Assembly (NCBI RefSeq): GCF_007858975.2
Contig: NZ_CP042220.2
Location: 4,092,001-4,156,000, forward strand
Origin: Dickeya poaceiphila
GTDB lineage: Bacteria > Pseudomonadota > Gammaproteobacteria > Enterobacterales > Enterobacteriaceae
Direction of reading: 5' to 3'
Length of the DNA stretch: 64,000 bases
Below the pieces are notes generated by a model. The model was not told where the DNA came from, searched no databases, and saw only the letters and a program-made list of their open reading frames with translations. Numbering within the stretch: the first letter of the stretch is position 1; every line of letters starts with the position of its first letter. The position numbers and the translations under genes are program-made. Shown piece after piece: positions 48,790 through 59,757 of the stretch.

Positions 48790-48817
48790 TATCCCATGCG
48801 TAAACCGAAAAAAGCAT

Positions 48818-48841
48818 AAGGGAGACGCTATCGTCTCCCTT
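48818..48841 (+). terminator. Hairpin after ysgA
   Basis: AAGGGAGACG and CGTCTCCCTT form a perfect 10-bp stem around CTAT. The following T-tract is weak. Confidence 0.65.
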
Positions 48842-48950
48842 GTTACATCTGGTGGTGATGAGGAATGTTCCGGCCCTGAGCATTACATCCTATGGTTCAC
48901 ACTCATCCTGTCATCCTTTGCGCCATTCCCCATCACCGTTTTCGGCTGAC

Positions 48951-51218
48951 TCATTCCGCTGTTTCGCGCAGGCGCCTGGCTGCCTGCACCATGTTCGCCA
49001 GTGACTGACGGGTTTCTGGCCAGCCGCGGGTTTTCAGGCCGCAGTCTGGATTCACCCACAGGCGTTCTGCCGGAATACGCTGAGCCGCTTTACGCAGCAG
49101 CGCTTCAATCCACTCGACGCTCGGCACGTTCGGCGAGTGAATGTCGTACACGCCTGGGCCGATTTCATTCGGGTACTCGAACTCTTCGAACGATTCCAGC
49201 AGTTCCATGTCGGAACGCGAGGTTTCGATGGTGATCACGTCCGCATCCAGTGCAGCAATGGAATCCATGATGTCGTTGAATTCGCAGTAACACATGTGGG
49301 TGTGAATCTGAGTATCATCTTTCGCTACCGCCGCATTCAGGCGGAACGCATCAACAGCCCACGCCAGATAAGCCGCCCAGTCAGAGCGGTGCAACGGCAA
49401 GCCTTCACGCAGCGCCGGTTCGTCAATCTGAATGATGCCGATACCGGCCTGCTCCAGATCCGCCACTTCGTCGCGCAGCGCCAGCGCAATCTGCTTAGCA
49501 ATGGTTTCACGGCTGACATCTTCACGTGGGAAAGACCAGCACAGAATGGTGACCGGCCCCGTCAACATACCTTTCACCGGCTTGCTGGTCAGTGACTGGG
49601 CATACTTCGCCCACTCAACCGTGATTGGTTCCGGACGGCTGATATCGCCAATCACTACCGGCGGTTTCACGCAACGGGAACCGTAGCTCTGTACCCAACC
49701 GTTCTGGGTGAACACAAAGCCATCCAGATGCTCGCCGAAATATTCCACCATATCGTTACGCTCGGCTTCGCCGTGCACCAATACATCCAGTTCCAGACGT
49801 TCCTGCTCCACAATCGCCTGTTTGATGTGCTCGGCAATGCCGGTACGGTAGTTCTGACCATCCAGACGACCCTGCTTGAAATCCAGACGCAGACTGCGAA
49901 TTTCGGTGGTCTGCGGGAACGAACCGATGGTGGTGGTCGGCCAGTCTGGTAGCTGGAAACGCGCACGCTGCGCTTGTGCACGAACCGGGTACGGATTCTG
50001 ACGCTGGCTGTCCTGTGCGGTGATCGTCGCCAGGCGCTTCGCCACCTCCGGGTTGTTAACACGAGCAGACGTCTGGCGGGCGCGGATCGGTGCGCTATAT
50101 GCCACCAGTTCATCGCCATTGCCGCTATTGAGCGCACGGGTCAGCAGCGCCAGTTCCTGACACTTCTGAATGGCAAAGGCAAACCAGCTTTTTACTTCTT
50201 CATCCAGACGGGTTTCAACGCTGAGATCAATTGGGCTGTGCAGCAAAGAACAGGAGCTACCCAGCCACAGCGTACGTTTACCCAGCAGCGGTTGCAGACG
50301 CGCAAACCAGCTCGCCAGATCGGCACGCCATACATTACGACCATTGATTACGCCCAGCGACAACACCCAGTCAGCCGGCAACTGTGCGTTCAGCGACGCG
50401 GCGTCATCTTTGCCGTGCACCAAATCGACATGCAGACCTTGCACCGGCAGCGCCTTAATCACGTCCAGATTCTGGCCGATGCTGTCAAAATAGGTGGTCA
50501 GCAGCAATTTCACCTGCCCTTGCAGCGCATCGTAAGCTGGTTTAAATGCCGCTTTCCATTCGTCGTCCAGTTCCAGCGCCAGCAGCGGTTCGTCAATCTG
50601 CACCCACTCGATGCCGCGTTTAGCCAGTCCGGCCAGCACCTGCTGATACACCGGCAGCACGGCGCTTAGCAGATCCAGACGGTTAAAGGCTTCGCCTTTA
50701 ACTTTACCCAGCCACAGGTAGGTCACCGGGCCGAGCAGCACGGGCTTCACTTGGTGACCCAGCGCTAATGCCTCATCGACTTCATCCAACAGTTGGGTCC
50801 AGGTCAGCGCGAACTGCTGGCCTTTGGTGAATTCCGGCACCATGTAGTGATAGTTGGTGTTAAACCATTTGGTCATTTCAGCGGCGGCGGCGGGTTCACC
50901 GGTTGGAGCACGGCCACGGCCAATACGAAACAGGGTATCCAGATTAACGGAACCATCCGCATTCTGGTGACGGGCAGGTACATTTCCCAACAGCAAGCTG
51001 GTGGTCAGCACATGATCGTACCAGGCGAAGTCGCCCACCGGCAGCAGTTCCACGCCGGCGTCTTTCTGCTGCTGCCAGTGACGGGCACGCAGCTCACGGC
51101 CCACGGCCAGCAGATCGTCCTGCGTGCTGTTCCCTGCCCAATAGCTTTCCTGTGCTTTTTTCAGTTCACGACGCAGACCGACGCGCGGAAAACCGAGAGT
51201 GTGATTTAAAATTGCCAT
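48951..51218 (-). CDS. metE: Cobalamin-independent methionine synthase
   Basis: MetE transfers a methyl group from methyltetrahydropteroyl-triglutamate to homocysteine without B12. The 755-residue product has the two-barrel structure. Zinc and substrate ligands are visible in the C-terminal half: [19 protein letters not shown] and [14 protein letters not shown]. It is divergent from metR, its activator, across a region with MetJ-like boxes. Confidence 0.97.
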   Translation of the reverse strand: MAILNHTLGFPRVGLRRELKKAQESYWAGNSTQDDLLAVGRELRARHWQQQKDAGVELLPVGDFAWYDHVLTTSLLLGNVPARHQNADGSVNLDTLFRIGRGRAPTGEPAAAAEMTKWFNTNYHYMVPEFTKGQQFALTWTQLLDEVDEALALGHQVKPVLLGPVTYLWLGKVKGEAFNRLDLLSAVLPVYQQVLAGLAKRGIEWVQIDEPLLALELDDEWKAAFKPAYDALQGQVKLLLTTYFDSIGQNLDVIKALPVQGLHVDLVHGKDDAASLNAQLPADWVLSLGVINGRNVWRADLASWFARLQPLLGKRTLWLGSSCSLLHSPIDLSVETRLDEEVKSWFAFAIQKCQELALLTRALNSGNGDELVAYSAPIRARQTSARVNNPEVAKRLATITAQDSQRQNPYPVRAQAQRARFQLPDWPTTTIGSFPQTTEIRSLRLDFKQGRLDGQNYRTGIAEHIKQAIVEQERLELDVLVHGEAERNDMVEYFGEHLDGFVFTQNGWVQSYGSRCVKPPVVIGDISRPEPITVEWAKYAQSLTSKPVKGMLTGPVTILCWSFPREDVSRETIAKQIALALRDEVADLEQAGIGIIQIDEPALREGLPLHRSDWAAYLAWAVDAFRLNAAVAKDDTQIHTHMCYCEFNDIMDSIAALDADVITIETSRSDMELLESFEEFEYPNEIGPGVYDIHSPNVPSVEWIEALLRKAAQRIPAERLWVNPDCGLKTRGWPETRQSLANMVQAARRLRETAE

Positions 51219-51234
51219 GCCCGAATCCTCATTT

Positions 51235-51258
51235 AGCCGTCCAGATGTTTACACATCC
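51235..51258. promoter_or_regulatory. MetJ-like box array at metE-metR
   Basis: Three adjoining octamers AGCCGTCC, AGATGTTT and ACACATCC match the met box AGACGTCT at 6, 6 and 5 of 8 positions. They lie just upstream of metE, where MetJ repression with S-adenosylmethionine is expected. A MetR site was not identified with confidence. Confidence 0.6.
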
Positions 51259-51322
51259 ATAATCCGCAGGTAGTGTAGTAAGTACAAGCGCAATTTATTC
51301 ACTGTCACTGTGAAGGACTCTC

Positions 51323-52258
51323 ATGATCGAACTTAAACACTTACGGACGCTGCAGGCGCTGCGCAACACGGGATCGTTAGCCGCTGCCGCTGCACAGCTC
51401 CATCAGACGCAATCCGCTTTGTCGCATCAGTTCAGCGATCTGGAACAACGGCTGGGATTCCGCTTGTTCGTCCGTAAGAGCCAGCCACTGCGCTTTACGC
51501 CGCAGGGAGAAATCCTGCTGCAACTGGCCGAACAGATCCTGCCGCAGATTCAGCAGGCACTGCAGGCGTGCAACGAGCCACATCAAACTACGCTACGGCT
51601 GGCGATCGAGTGTCACAGTTGCATTCAGTGGCTGACGCCGGCACTGAAGAATTTTCATCAGAACTGGCCGCAAGTGGTGATGGATTTCAAATCCGGCGTC
51701 ACCTTTGACCCGCAGCCCGCGTTGCAACAGGGCGAGCTGGATCTGGTGATGACCTCTGACATTCTGCCGCGCAGCGGCCTGCACTATTCGCCGATGTTCG
51801 ACTTTGAAGTAAGGCTGGTGTTGTCGCCGGATCATCCGCTGGCCGCCAACGCCGTGATTGTGCCGGAGGATCTGGCGCAGGAAACGCTGATGATCTACCC
51901 GGTACAACGTCAGCGGCTGGATGTGTGGCGTCACTTTTTACAGCCGGCAGGAGTCAGCCCGTCATTAAAAAGCGTAGACAACACCCTGCTACTGATCCAG
52001 ATGGTGGCGGCGCGTATGGGAATCGCCGCGCTGCCGCACTGGGTGGTGGAAAGTTTTGAACACCAGGGATTAGTGGTCACCAAACCCCTGGGAGAAGGCT
52101 TGTGGTGCAGGCTGTACGCCGCCGTGCGTGATGGAGAGCAGCGTCAACCGGTTATCGACGCATTTATTCGCTCTGCGCGTCAGCACGCCTGCGACCATCT
52201 GCCGTTTGTACGGGATGCTTCACGACCCAACGCTGGTGTACCCACAGCGAGGACATAA
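51323..52258 (+). CDS. metR: LysR-type activator of methionine genes MetR
   Basis: MetR activates metE and related genes with homocysteine as co-effector. The 311-residue product has an N-terminal winged helix-turn-helix ([24 protein letters not shown] split over residues 13-36) and the LysR ligand-binding domain after residue 90. It is divergent from metE, the usual arrangement. Its last 95 bp overlap the end of the convergent yigM-like gene. Confidence 0.95.
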   Translation: MIELKHLRTLQALRNTGSLAAAAAQLHQTQSALSHQFSDLEQRLGFRLFVRKSQPLRFTPQGEILLQLAEQILPQIQQALQACNEPHQTTLRLAIECHSCIQWLTPALKNFHQNWPQVVMDFKSGVTFDPQPALQQGELDLVMTSDILPRSGLHYSPMFDFEVRLVLSPDHPLAANAVIVPEDLAQETLMIYPVQRQRLDVWRHFLQPAGVSPSLKSVDNTLLLIQMVAARMGIAALPHWVVESFEHQGLVVTKPLGEGLWCRLYAAVRDGEQRQPVIDAFIRSARQHACDHLPFVRDASRPNAGVPTART

Positions 52259-53063
52259 TAATCGCCGTACCGATGATGAAGCTCGACCAGTCTGGCGTTT
52301 TGTGCCAGATAGCGAAATTGACCAGCAACCCAGCCGGGACGTGAAAGTTGTTCATGATACTCAACGTACCGGCGTCCACCTGGGTAGCGCCATAGTTCCA
52401 CATGAAATAGCCAAGGCCGGATGCCCCTACCCCAAGCCAGACCAGAATACCCCACTGCAATGTCGTGGCCGGTAATTTGGCTGGGTTACCAAACAGCATC
52501 CAGGCGGTCAGCGTCACGACCGCCGCCCCCAGATAGAACCAGGAGAACGCACTGTGCTGTGGCATCGGGTGAACTTCCATCAGCCGTTTATATCCCACCT
52601 GACCGACCGCAAAACAGATATTGGCTGCCTGAACCAGCACAAAACCCCACCAGAAATGGGTACTGACGCCATGATAATGAATCACTACCGCGCCCAATAC
52701 CGCCAGTAGCGCACTCATGGCATAACCCCAGCGCAGGCGCTGCCGGGCGAGCAGATCATAAATCAGGGTCACGTACAACGGCGTCATCACGGTAAACAGC
52801 ACAAACTCCGGTACGGTCAGGTAAAGATAGGCACGGAACATAAACAAGTACATGATGCCTAACTGGAGCGCGCCGACCAGCAAATACAGCCCCAATACGT
52901 TGGGAGAATAGCCGCGCCAGCGCAGAAAAGGCAAAAACACCAGCGCCGCCAGCACCAGCCGGAACATGGCGGAGAACCAGCTATCGACCTGGCCTGCCAA
53001 ATATTCGCCAATCAGGCTAAAGGAAAATGCCCACAGAATAGTGGTGATGATTAATAACGGCAC
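52164..53063 (-). CDS. yigM: EamA-family carboxylate/amino-acid/amine transporter, YigM-like biotin importer
   Basis: The 299-residue inner-membrane protein has ten hydrophobic segments and two EamA repeats. It closely follows the E. coli YigM (BioP) pattern, for example at [34 protein letters not shown] [20 protein letters not shown] and [15 protein letters not shown]. YigM imports biotin in E. coli. It lies next to metR as in E. coli, but here the two genes converge with a 95-bp overlap. Biotin transport is inferred from this similarity and position. Confidence 0.88.
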   Translation of the reverse strand: MPLLIITTILWAFSFSLIGEYLAGQVDSWFSAMFRLVLAALVFLPFLRWRGYSPNVLGLYLLVGALQLGIMYLFMFRAYLYLTVPEFVLFTVMTPLYVTLIYDLLARQRLRWGYAMSALLAVLGAVVIHYHGVSTHFWWGFVLVQAANICFAVGQVGYKRLMEVHPMPQHSAFSWFYLGAAVVTLTAWMLFGNPAKLPATTLQWGILVWLGVGASGLGYFMWNYGATQVDAGTLSIMNNFHVPAGLLVNFAIWHKTPDWSSFIIGTAIIMSSLWVHQRWVVKHPVQTADGRRRADAQSE

Positions 53064-53268
53064 AATGTGACTCGCTCCATAGCACGAAACAGATGAAGCA
53101 TTGTAGTCGAGTTACGCGGCTGAATTTCCCTCAACATGGTTTACATCAGAATAAAATACCATCAGTTGGTTATTCGAAATTGCCAGCGTAGCCATAACCG
53201 CCGATAGGTTCCCACGGGTTGCAGGCGTCTTTAAACGCCATTATCGTCAGTCCAGCGGTTATGCCAGG

Positions 53269-54090
53269 TTAAATGCCGTCGCCGTCTTCAAAACCGCGCA
53301 GCGAACCGTTGAAATACTGGTCCATATCCAGCGAGGGTTTATCGGTTTCCGGACGGCCAACAATGCGCGCCGGCACGCCTGCGGCAGTAGTATGTGGCGG
53401 CACCGGTTGCAACACCACCGACCCTGCGCCAATCTTGGCGCCGCACCCCACCTCAATATTGCCCAGAATCTTAGCACCCGCGCCAATCATCACGCCTTCA
53501 CGAATTTTGGGGTGGCGATCGCCGTTGGTTTTACCGGTTCCCCCCAGGGTGACCGATTGCAAAATAGACACGTCGTTTTCTACTACAGCGGTTTCACCAA
53601 TCACGATGCCAGTGGCATGGTCCAGCATGATACCGCAACCGATACGCGCCGCCGGGTGAATATCTACGCCAAACGACACTGAAATCTGATTCTGCAGGTA
53701 GATAGCCAGCGCGCGGCGCTCCTGCTGCCACAACCAATGACCGATACGATAAGCCTGCAGAGCATGAAACCCTTTCAGATAAAGTAGCGGCGTTGAATAT
53801 TTATCCACCGCCGGATCTCGCAGCCGTACCGCCAGAATGTCGCGGGCAGCGGACGCAATCATCTGCGGGTCAGCACGATAAGCCTCTTCTACCACTTCGC
53901 GGATAGCGATTGCCGGCATGATGGCATTGGCCAGCTTGTTTGCCAGCATATAGCTTAACGCACTGCCCAAATTTTCATGTTTCAGCAGTGTCGCGTGAAA
54001 GAAGCTGGCCAACATCGGCTCGCATTCCGCCAGACTGCGCGCTTCTTCCTTAATGTGTTTCCAAACCAGTTCCAGTTCATCATTCGACAT
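53269..54090 (-). CDS. cysE: Serine O-acetyltransferase
   Basis: CysE acetylates serine with acetyl-CoA, committing it to cysteine synthesis; it is inhibited by cysteine and binds CysK. The 273 residues (E. coli length from the ATG at 54090) have an N-terminal helical domain (1-140) and a left-handed beta-helix of hexapeptide repeats. Catalytic residues occur in DIHPAARIGCGIMLDHATG, and the C-terminal tail that binds CysK ends GDGI. It follows gpsA on the same strand but behind a hairpin. Confidence 0.96.
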   Translation of the reverse strand: MSNDELELVWKHIKEEARSLAECEPMLASFFHATLLKHENLGSALSYMLANKLANAIMPAIAIREVVEEAYRADPQMIASAARDILAVRLRDPAVDKYSTPLLYLKGFHALQAYRIGHWLWQQERRALAIYLQNQISVSFGVDIHPAARIGCGIMLDHATGIVIGETAVVENDVSILQSVTLGGTGKTNGDRHPKIREGVMIGAGAKILGNIEVGCGAKIGAGSVVLQPVPPHTTAAGVPARIVGRPETDKPSLDMDQYFNGSLRGFEDGDGI

Positions 54091-54159
54091 CGCGACACCT
54101 CTTTGAAAACCGTCAACCACTGCTTAAATACCGACTACTTCACAACTCGCTATAAGAAT

Positions 54160-54191
54160 AAAACAACAACGGGCCTCCCGTGGGAAGCCCG
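54160..54191 (-). terminator. Probable terminator between gpsA and cysE
   Basis: On the minus strand GGGCTTCCC and GGGAGGCCC pair with a G-U or mismatch around CAC, followed by GTTGTTGTTTTATT. It is 17 bp after gpsA and may only attenuate transcription into cysE. Confidence 0.65.
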
Positions 54192-54207
54192 GCTAATAAT
54201 GTTGCTG

Positions 54208-55227
54208 TTACAGGCTGGCGCTTTCGTCTTTACGTGCCCGGCCCAACAGGCTCAACGCCGCTTCGCGCGCGTCTTTACCGCAATACAGCACTTGCCAGAG
54301 CTGTTCGGTAATAGGCATCTCCACGCTATAACGCTGCGCCAGCGCCACCACTTCCTTGGTATTACGGTAACCTTCCACCACCTGGCCAATCTGGTTCTGG
54401 GCACTGACGACATCCATCCCTTGCCCCAGCATCATGCCGAAACGGCGGTTACGTGACTGGTTGTCGGTGCAGGTCAGCACCAGATCGCCCAAGCCCGCCA
54501 TACCCATGAACGTAGTCGGGTCAGCGCCCAGCGCCACGCCCAAACGTGTCATTTCAGCCAGACCGCGCGTGATCAATGCGGTACGCGCATTGGCGCCGAA
54601 CCCCATCCCATCGGACATGCCGGCGCCGATGGCAATCACGTTCTTCACCGCACCGCCCAACTGTACGCCGACAAAGTCAGGGTTGCTGTAGACGCGAAAA
54701 CTTTTGCCGCAGTGCAGCAGATGTTGCAAATCGTCGGAAAACGACGGTTCAGTCGATGCCAGCGCAATCGCAGTCGGCAACCCGGCGGCCAGCTCTTTGG
54801 CAAACGTCGGCCCGGAGAGCACCGCCAGCGGGATGGCGTCACCCAGCGCTTCGCGGGCGACATCCTGCAACAGGCGTCCCGTTTCCGCTTCCAGCCCCTT
54901 GGTCGCCCACACCAGCCGTGCATCTGCTCGTAGATGAGGCTTGAGCTGGCGTAGCACATCGCCAAACACATGGCTCGGCACCACCACCAGAATATTACAG
55001 CTGGCAGCCAGCGCCTGCGACAAGTCTGTTTCCAGTTGCAACGAATCTGGAAATGGTACATCAGGCAGAAACGCCTGATTGCAGCGAGCCGCCTGCAACG
55101 CCTGAATATGCTCAGGGTCATGTCCCCACAACACTACACGGTGGCCGTTGCGGGCCACCGTGATAGCCAGTGCGGTGCCGTAAGACCCGGCACCGATCAC
55201 CGTGATTGCAGCATCAGACCTGCTCAT
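54208..55227 (-). CDS. gpsA: Glycerol-3-phosphate dehydrogenase [NAD(P)+]
   Basis: GpsA reduces dihydroxyacetone phosphate to sn-glycerol-3-phosphate for phospholipid synthesis. The 339-residue product begins with the Rossmann motif [12 protein letters not shown] (residues 10-21), has the catalytic lysine in [14 protein letters not shown] near residue 193 and the substrate region [14 protein letters not shown]. Its ATG overlaps the secB stop as TGATG, indicating coupling with secB, as in E. coli. Confidence 0.97.
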   Translation of the reverse strand: MSRSDAAITVIGAGSYGTALAITVARNGHRVVLWGHDPEHIQALQAARCNQAFLPDVPFPDSLQLETDLSQALAASCNILVVVPSHVFGDVLRQLKPHLRADARLVWATKGLEAETGRLLQDVAREALGDAIPLAVLSGPTFAKELAAGLPTAIALASTEPSFSDDLQHLLHCGKSFRVYSNPDFVGVQLGGAVKNVIAIGAGMSDGMGFGANARTALITRGLAEMTRLGVALGADPTTFMGMAGLGDLVLTCTDNQSRNRRFGMMLGQGMDVVSAQNQIGQVVEGYRNTKEVVALAQRYSVEMPITEQLWQVLYCGKDAREAALSLLGRARKDESASL

Positions 55228-55697
55228 CAGGCATTCAGCGTCTGAGCGCTGCCGTCCTGACCTGCCTGTTGTTCCAGGTAGTTCATAAACAGCGCGTCAA
55301 AGTTAACCGGCGCCAGGTTCAACTGCGGGAAGGTACCACGGGATACCAGGCTGGTGATGCATTCACGCGCGTACGGGAACAGCACGTTCGGGCAATAAGC
55401 GCCAAGGCAGTGCGCCAACTGAGTACCTTCGATGCCGGCAACGGTGAAGATGCCCGCCTGCTGTACTTCGCACAGGAACGCCGTTTCTTCGCCGATAGTA
55501 GACGTCACCGTCACACGCAGCACCACTTCGTACACATCGTCAGCCAACTGGGTGGATGCGGTATCCAGGTCCAGTTTAACTTCCGGGTTCCACTCCTGTT
55601 GGAATACCTGAGGCGCGTTCGGCGCTTCAAAAGAAATATCCTTGGTGTAGATACGCTGGATCTGGAAAGTCATTTCGACGTTGTTTTGTTCAGACAT
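55227..55697 (-). CDS. secB: Protein-export chaperone SecB
   Basis: SecB binds unfolded precursor proteins and passes them to SecA. The 156-residue product starts [20 protein letters not shown] and contains the SecB core with [27 protein letters not shown] (split here for length, about residues 111-137), where peptide-binding and SecA-contact surfaces lie. The ATG at 55697 gives the E. coli-like start; the longer frame is not supported. It directly precedes gpsA, but grxC, which lies upstream of secB in E. coli, is missing. Confidence 0.96.
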   Translation of the reverse strand: MSEQNNVEMTFQIQRIYTKDISFEAPNAPQVFQQEWNPEVKLDLDTASTQLADDVYEVVLRVTVTSTIGEETAFLCEVQQAGIFTVAGIEGTQLAHCLGAYCPNVLFPYARECITSLVSRGTFPQLNLAPVNFDALFMNYLEQQAGQDGSAQTLNA

Positions 55698-55796
55698 GTT
55701 GAATAATACCCTTTCGTTAGATTTCCTTGCGCGCTGCCCCTCGTCAGGAAGGACACGCCATAACACAAACAGGCCCCCCTCTTCCGGGAGAGCGTA

Positions 55797-56228
55797 TTAC
55801 TTACCGCGCACCAGCGGGAGATTTTCACCGCTCCAGCCAGCCAGCCCGTCTTTCAGAACCACGACGCGTTCAAACCCTGCTTTGAACAGGTTTTCCGCCG
55901 ATTCACGAGATGACATGCCGTTAGCGCACACCACAATCACCGGTTGCGCTTTGTGCTTTTCCAGTTCGCCCAGGCTGCCGCTCTTGATGTCGTTCGGCAA
56001 CAGGTTGACGGCGCCAGCAATATGACCACGGCGGTAATCATCACGATTACGGGTGTCTACCACCACCGCATCTTCTTTATTGATCAATTGGATCGCTTCA
56101 CCACGAGCCACTTCTTTTACCTTGGACAGTTTACTCTTCACCGTAAGCACAATGACAGCGACCAGCAGGGCAATCCAGGCCAGGCTCAGAATCGTGTGTC
56201 GGCTGATGAATGGCATAATCTCTTGCAT
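55797..56228 (-). CDS. yibN: Membrane-anchored rhodanese-like protein YibN
   Basis: The 143-residue protein has an N-terminal membrane helix (about 13-30) and a rhodanese domain (about 38-140). The active-site loop [10 protein letters not shown] holds the conserved cysteine near residue 101, and [15 protein letters not shown] marks the domain start. Rhodaneses handle sulfane sulfur; the YibN role is uncertain, although it has been tied to membrane protein insertion. It lies next to secB, separated by only 99 bp. Confidence 0.92.
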   Translation of the reverse strand: MQEIMPFISRHTILSLAWIALLVAVIVLTVKSKLSKVKEVARGEAIQLINKEDAVVVDTRNRDDYRRGHIAGAVNLLPNDIKSGSLGELEKHKAQPVIVVCANGMSSRESAENLFKAGFERVVVLKDGLAGWSGENLPLVRGK

Positions 56229-56465
56229 GGGGTGTAACGACTCCGAAATCAGTTAAGCAATTCAAATACAGGGTGTCTGAGTATACCTGTGCGATACTGC
56301 AATTACAGCCTGTAAGCCAACATCGCATCACGATTCTGCGCGACGATTTGCATTTATCTACGTGATTCAGCCCTGTCAACAAGCAGACTACTGTCATGGA
56401 TGGAAATAGAAATCCCTGACCAGACAACTGGTAAGGCGCGGTTCATCGTGGAATAATCTTTCGCC

Positions 56466-57740
56466 ATGAGCAAAAAAGCGTTCTCTGTACCGTTCCCAAC
56501 GGGTCGTAACAAACTGTTAAGCCGGTGCGCCAGTGTGCTTTGTGTTGGCGTGCTGCTGTTGCCATGCCCAGGCTGGAGCGACGATAGTCAGCAGCAGTTG
56601 AAATCGCTGCAACAGGATATCGCAGAGAAGGAAAAAAGCGTTCGGGAGCAGCAGCAACGCCGTAGTGCCCTGCTGGAGCAACTGAAAAAGCAGGAACAGT
56701 CTATTGCTCAATCTACCCACCAGTTACGTGAAACCCGCGCCACCCTTGAGCACCTGAACCAGGATATCAGCGGTCTGAACGCCTCTATTACTAAGCTGCA
56801 CACGCAGCAGAAAAGACAGGAAACTCTGCTGGCGAAACAGCTTGATGCGGCGTTTCGTCAGGGACAGCATGGCGCACTGCAACTGATCCTCAGCGGTGAA
56901 GAGAGCCAGCGTCGTGAACGTATCCTTGCTTACTTCAATTACCTGAATAAAGCACGCGAACAATCCATCACCGAGCTACAGCAAACTCGTGCGCAGCTAG
57001 CCAGCCAGAAGCTGCAACTGGAGCAGAAACACGCGCAACAAAAACGCCTGCTCGGCGACCAACAGCAACAACAGAACACACTGGAACAAGCTCAGAGCGA
57101 ACGGCAAAAGACCTTAGGCGCACTGGAAAATACGCTGGAAAAAGACCAGCAGCAGTTGACGGAACTACGCCAGAACGAAACCCATCTGCGCGACCAGATT
57201 GCACGGGCAGAACGCGAAGCCAAAGCGCGAGCGGAGCGTGAAGCCCGCGAGGCCGCCCGACTGCGCGAAAAAGAAGAACAGGCCAAACGTAGCGGCGCCA
57301 GTTATAAACCTAACGAGCAGGAGCGCTCATTGATGGCGCGTACTGGTGGCTTAGGCCAGCCAGCCGGCCAATATGTGTGGCCGGTACGCGGACGCACACT
57401 ACACCGTTTCGGCGAGCCATTGCAGGGCGAACTGCGCTGGAAGGGGCTGGTGATCGGCGCATCCGAAGGGACGCAAGTGCACGCTATCGCCGATGGCACC
57501 GTGTTAATGGCAGACTGGCTACAGGGTTACGGCCAGGTGGTAGTGCTGGAACACGGTAAAGGCGACATGAGCCTGTACGGTTATAACCAGAGCGCGCTGG
57601 TGTCGGTAGGCGCGCACGTGAAAGCCGGTCAGCCGATAGCCTTAGTCGGCAACAGCGGCGGGCAGAGTCAGTCCGCTCTCTATTTTGAAATTCGGCGTCA
57701 GGGACAGGCGGTCAACCCCTTACCCTGGCTAGGAAGGTAA
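56466..57740 (+). CDS. envC: Murein hydrolase activator EnvC
   Basis: EnvC is a periplasmic divisome factor that activates amidases AmiA and AmiB through FtsEX control. The 424-residue product has an N-terminal signal/hydrophobic segment (about 20-38), a long coiled coil (about 40-270, Gln-rich) and a C-terminal degenerate LytM/M23 domain starting YVWPVRGRTLHRFGE. Zinc ligands are absent (YGYNQSALV and LYFEIRRQG instead of catalytic His motifs), as expected for a non-enzymatic activator. It is coupled to yibQ 3 bp downstream; gpmM, usually upstream in E. coli, is absent. Confidence 0.95.
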   Translation: MSKKAFSVPFPTGRNKLLSRCASVLCVGVLLLPCPGWSDDSQQQLKSLQQDIAEKEKSVREQQQRRSALLEQLKKQEQSIAQSTHQLRETRATLEHLNQDISGLNASITKLHTQQKRQETLLAKQLDAAFRQGQHGALQLILSGEESQRRERILAYFNYLNKAREQSITELQQTRAQLASQKLQLEQKHAQQKRLLGDQQQQQNTLEQAQSERQKTLGALENTLEKDQQQLTELRQNETHLRDQIARAEREAKARAEREAREAARLREKEEQAKRSGASYKPNEQERSLMARTGGLGQPAGQYVWPVRGRTLHRFGEPLQGELRWKGLVIGASEGTQVHAIADGTVLMADWLQGYGQVVVLEHGKGDMSLYGYNQSALVSVGAHVKAGQPIALVGNSGGQSQSALYFEIRRQGQAVNPLPWLGR

Positions 57741-57742
57741 GT

Positions 57743-58687
57743 GTGCAACCATTATTCTCTCGCTTGCTGACTATCACCGGTATGACCCTCACCGGCACGC
57801 TGCTGGCCCTTCCCGTCTGGGCTGGCAAACTGGCATTGGTGATTGATGATTTCGGCTATCGCCCGCATAACGAAAATCAGGTGCTGGCGATGCCTGCCGC
57901 CATTTCCGTAGCGGTCCTGCCTAATGCGCCGTATGCCCGCGACATGGCGACCAAAGCTCATGCACAAGGTCATGAAGTGTTGATTCACCTGCCGATGGCA
58001 CCGATGAGCAAACAACCGCTGGAACGAGACACGCTGCGCCCCGACATGAGCAGCGAGGAGATAGCGCGTATCCTGCGTGACGCGGTCAACAAGGTGCCTT
58101 ACGCCGTTGGGTTGAACAACCACATGGGTAGCGCCATGACCGCCAGCCTGCCGGGAATGCAGAAGGTGATGCAGGCGATGACTGCCTACCCTCTCTACTT
58201 TCTCGATAGCATGACTATCGGCAGCAGTCAGGCCAGCCGGGCAGCGGCAGGCACCGGCATCAAAGTGCTCAAACGCAAAGTATTTTTGGATGACACCCAG
58301 AACGTTGCCGATATCCGACGCCAGTTCAGCCGTGCCGTGGAGATAGCGCAACGCAGCGGATACGCCATCGCTATCGGCCACCCTCATCCCGCCACGATTC
58401 AGGTATTGCAGCAGATGCTGCCGACGCTACCGGCGGATATCGTACTGGTACGCCCCAGCCAGTTGCTGAACGAAGCAGAACCGCGCTACACGCCGGTGCC
58501 GACGTACCTCGCGTCACAACCGGCCACACCGGTGCAAAAACGCCTGCGCCCTGTTCAGGTTTGCCCCATCAAACAACCGCTGCCCACTATCTCTCAACCT
58601 GAGTTGTGGCGACAGCTCGGACGCAATCTGGCAACCAGCCCCGCCGTCAGCTACCTGAAACAACACTGGCAGACCTGGCTGGGATAA
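57743..58687 (+). CDS. yibQ: Divergent polysaccharide deacetylase family protein YibQ
   Basis: The 314-residue protein has a signal peptide (about 1-27, ending VWAG) and a divergent polysaccharide-deacetylase domain with LALVIDDFGYR (30-40), LPMAPM, GLNNHMGSAMT and FLDSMTIGSS. A GTG start 2 bp after the envC stop is used. Its enzymatic role is unproven. A C-terminal 75-residue extension after about 240 is rich in Pro and Gln. Confidence 0.9.
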   Translation: MQPLFSRLLTITGMTLTGTLLALPVWAGKLALVIDDFGYRPHNENQVLAMPAAISVAVLPNAPYARDMATKAHAQGHEVLIHLPMAPMSKQPLERDTLRPDMSSEEIARILRDAVNKVPYAVGLNNHMGSAMTASLPGMQKVMQAMTAYPLYFLDSMTIGSSQASRAAAGTGIKVLKRKVFLDDTQNVADIRRQFSRAVEIAQRSGYAIAIGHPHPATIQVLQQMLPTLPADIVLVRPSQLLNEAEPRYTPVPTYLASQPATPVQKRLRPVQVCPIKQPLPTISQPELWRQLGRNLATSPAVSYLKQHWQTWLG

Positions 58688-58706
58688 CGACACGCGCCGC
58701 CTCCCC

Positions 58707-59747
58707 TTACCCGGCGGCGCATGACTCCCAGCTCAGCACAACCTTGCCGGACTGGCCGGATCGCATCACATCAAAACCTTGCTGAAAGTCATCAATCGCG
58801 TAGCGGTGGGTGATGATGGGCGACAGATCCAACCCCGATTGGATCAACGCCGCCATTTTGTACCAGGTTTCGAACATCTCCCGGCCATAAATACCTTTAA
58901 TCACCAGCCCTTTGAAAATGATGTCGCTCCAGTCTACCGCGACCGCTTCCGGCTGAATCCCCAGCATGGCGATGCGACCACCGTGATTCATCACCGATAG
59001 CAACGTGCGAAAAGCAACAGGCGAACCGGACATCTCCAGCGCAACGTCAAATCCTTCAGTCATCCCCAGTTCCCGCATCACATCAGCTAATGATTCCTGC
59101 GACACATTCACCGCACGGGTCACCCCCATCTGCTGCGCCAGCGCCAGTCGGTAGTCATTCACATCGGTAATCACCACATGACGGGCACCGACATGACGAC
59201 ACACGGCTGCCGCCATCACGCCAATAGGGCCAGCGCCGCTCACCAGCACGTCTTCGCCCACCAGATCAAACGCCAACGCGGTATGCACCGCGTTGCCGAA
59301 CGGATCGAAGATGGCGGCGATCTCATCGGGAATCGCCGCCGGGAGGCGGAACGCGTTATACGCCGGAATCACCAGATACTCGGCGAACGCTCCTGGCCGG
59401 TTAACCCCGACGCCAGACGTATTGCGGCACAGATGACGACGCCCGGCACGGCAGTTGCGACAATAACCGCAGGTAATATGTCCTTCACCTGAAACCCGAT
59501 CACCAATCCTGAACCCTTCCACTTCCTGCCCAATCGCAACGATTTCACCGACATACTCATGCCCAACCACCATCGGTACCGGAATGGTTTTCTGCGACCA
59601 CGCATCCCAGTTGTAGATATGCACGTCTGTGCCGCAAATCGCGGTTTTATGGATTTTTATCATCACGTCGTTGTGGCCCGGTTCCGGCACCGGAACATCC
59701 GTCAGCCAGATGCCCGGCTCCGGGCGTAATTTCGCCAGTGCTTTCAT
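58707..59747 (-). CDS. tdh: L-threonine 3-dehydrogenase
   Basis: Tdh oxidises threonine to 2-amino-3-ketobutyrate with NAD+. The 346-residue medium-chain dehydrogenase has the catalytic zinc cysteine in [13 protein letters not shown] (Cys38), the GHEYVGE motif, the structural-zinc run [15 protein letters not shown] and the NAD-binding [13 protein letters not shown]. The ATG at 59747 matches the MKALAKL start of the E. coli enzyme. It lies 10 bp after kbl on the same strand; the two enzymes act in sequence to convert threonine to glycine and acetyl-CoA. Confidence 0.97.
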   Translation of the reverse strand: MKALAKLRPEPGIWLTDVPVPEPGHNDVMIKIHKTAICGTDVHIYNWDAWSQKTIPVPMVVGHEYVGEIVAIGQEVEGFRIGDRVSGEGHITCGYCRNCRAGRRHLCRNTSGVGVNRPGAFAEYLVIPAYNAFRLPAAIPDEIAAIFDPFGNAVHTALAFDLVGEDVLVSGAGPIGVMAAAVCRHVGARHVVITDVNDYRLALAQQMGVTRAVNVSQESLADVMRELGMTEGFDVALEMSGSPVAFRTLLSVMNHGGRIAMLGIQPEAVAVDWSDIIFKGLVIKGIYGREMFETWYKMAALIQSGLDLSPIITHRYAIDDFQQGFDVMRSGQSGKVVLSWESCAAG

Positions 59748-59757
59748 CACCCTATCC

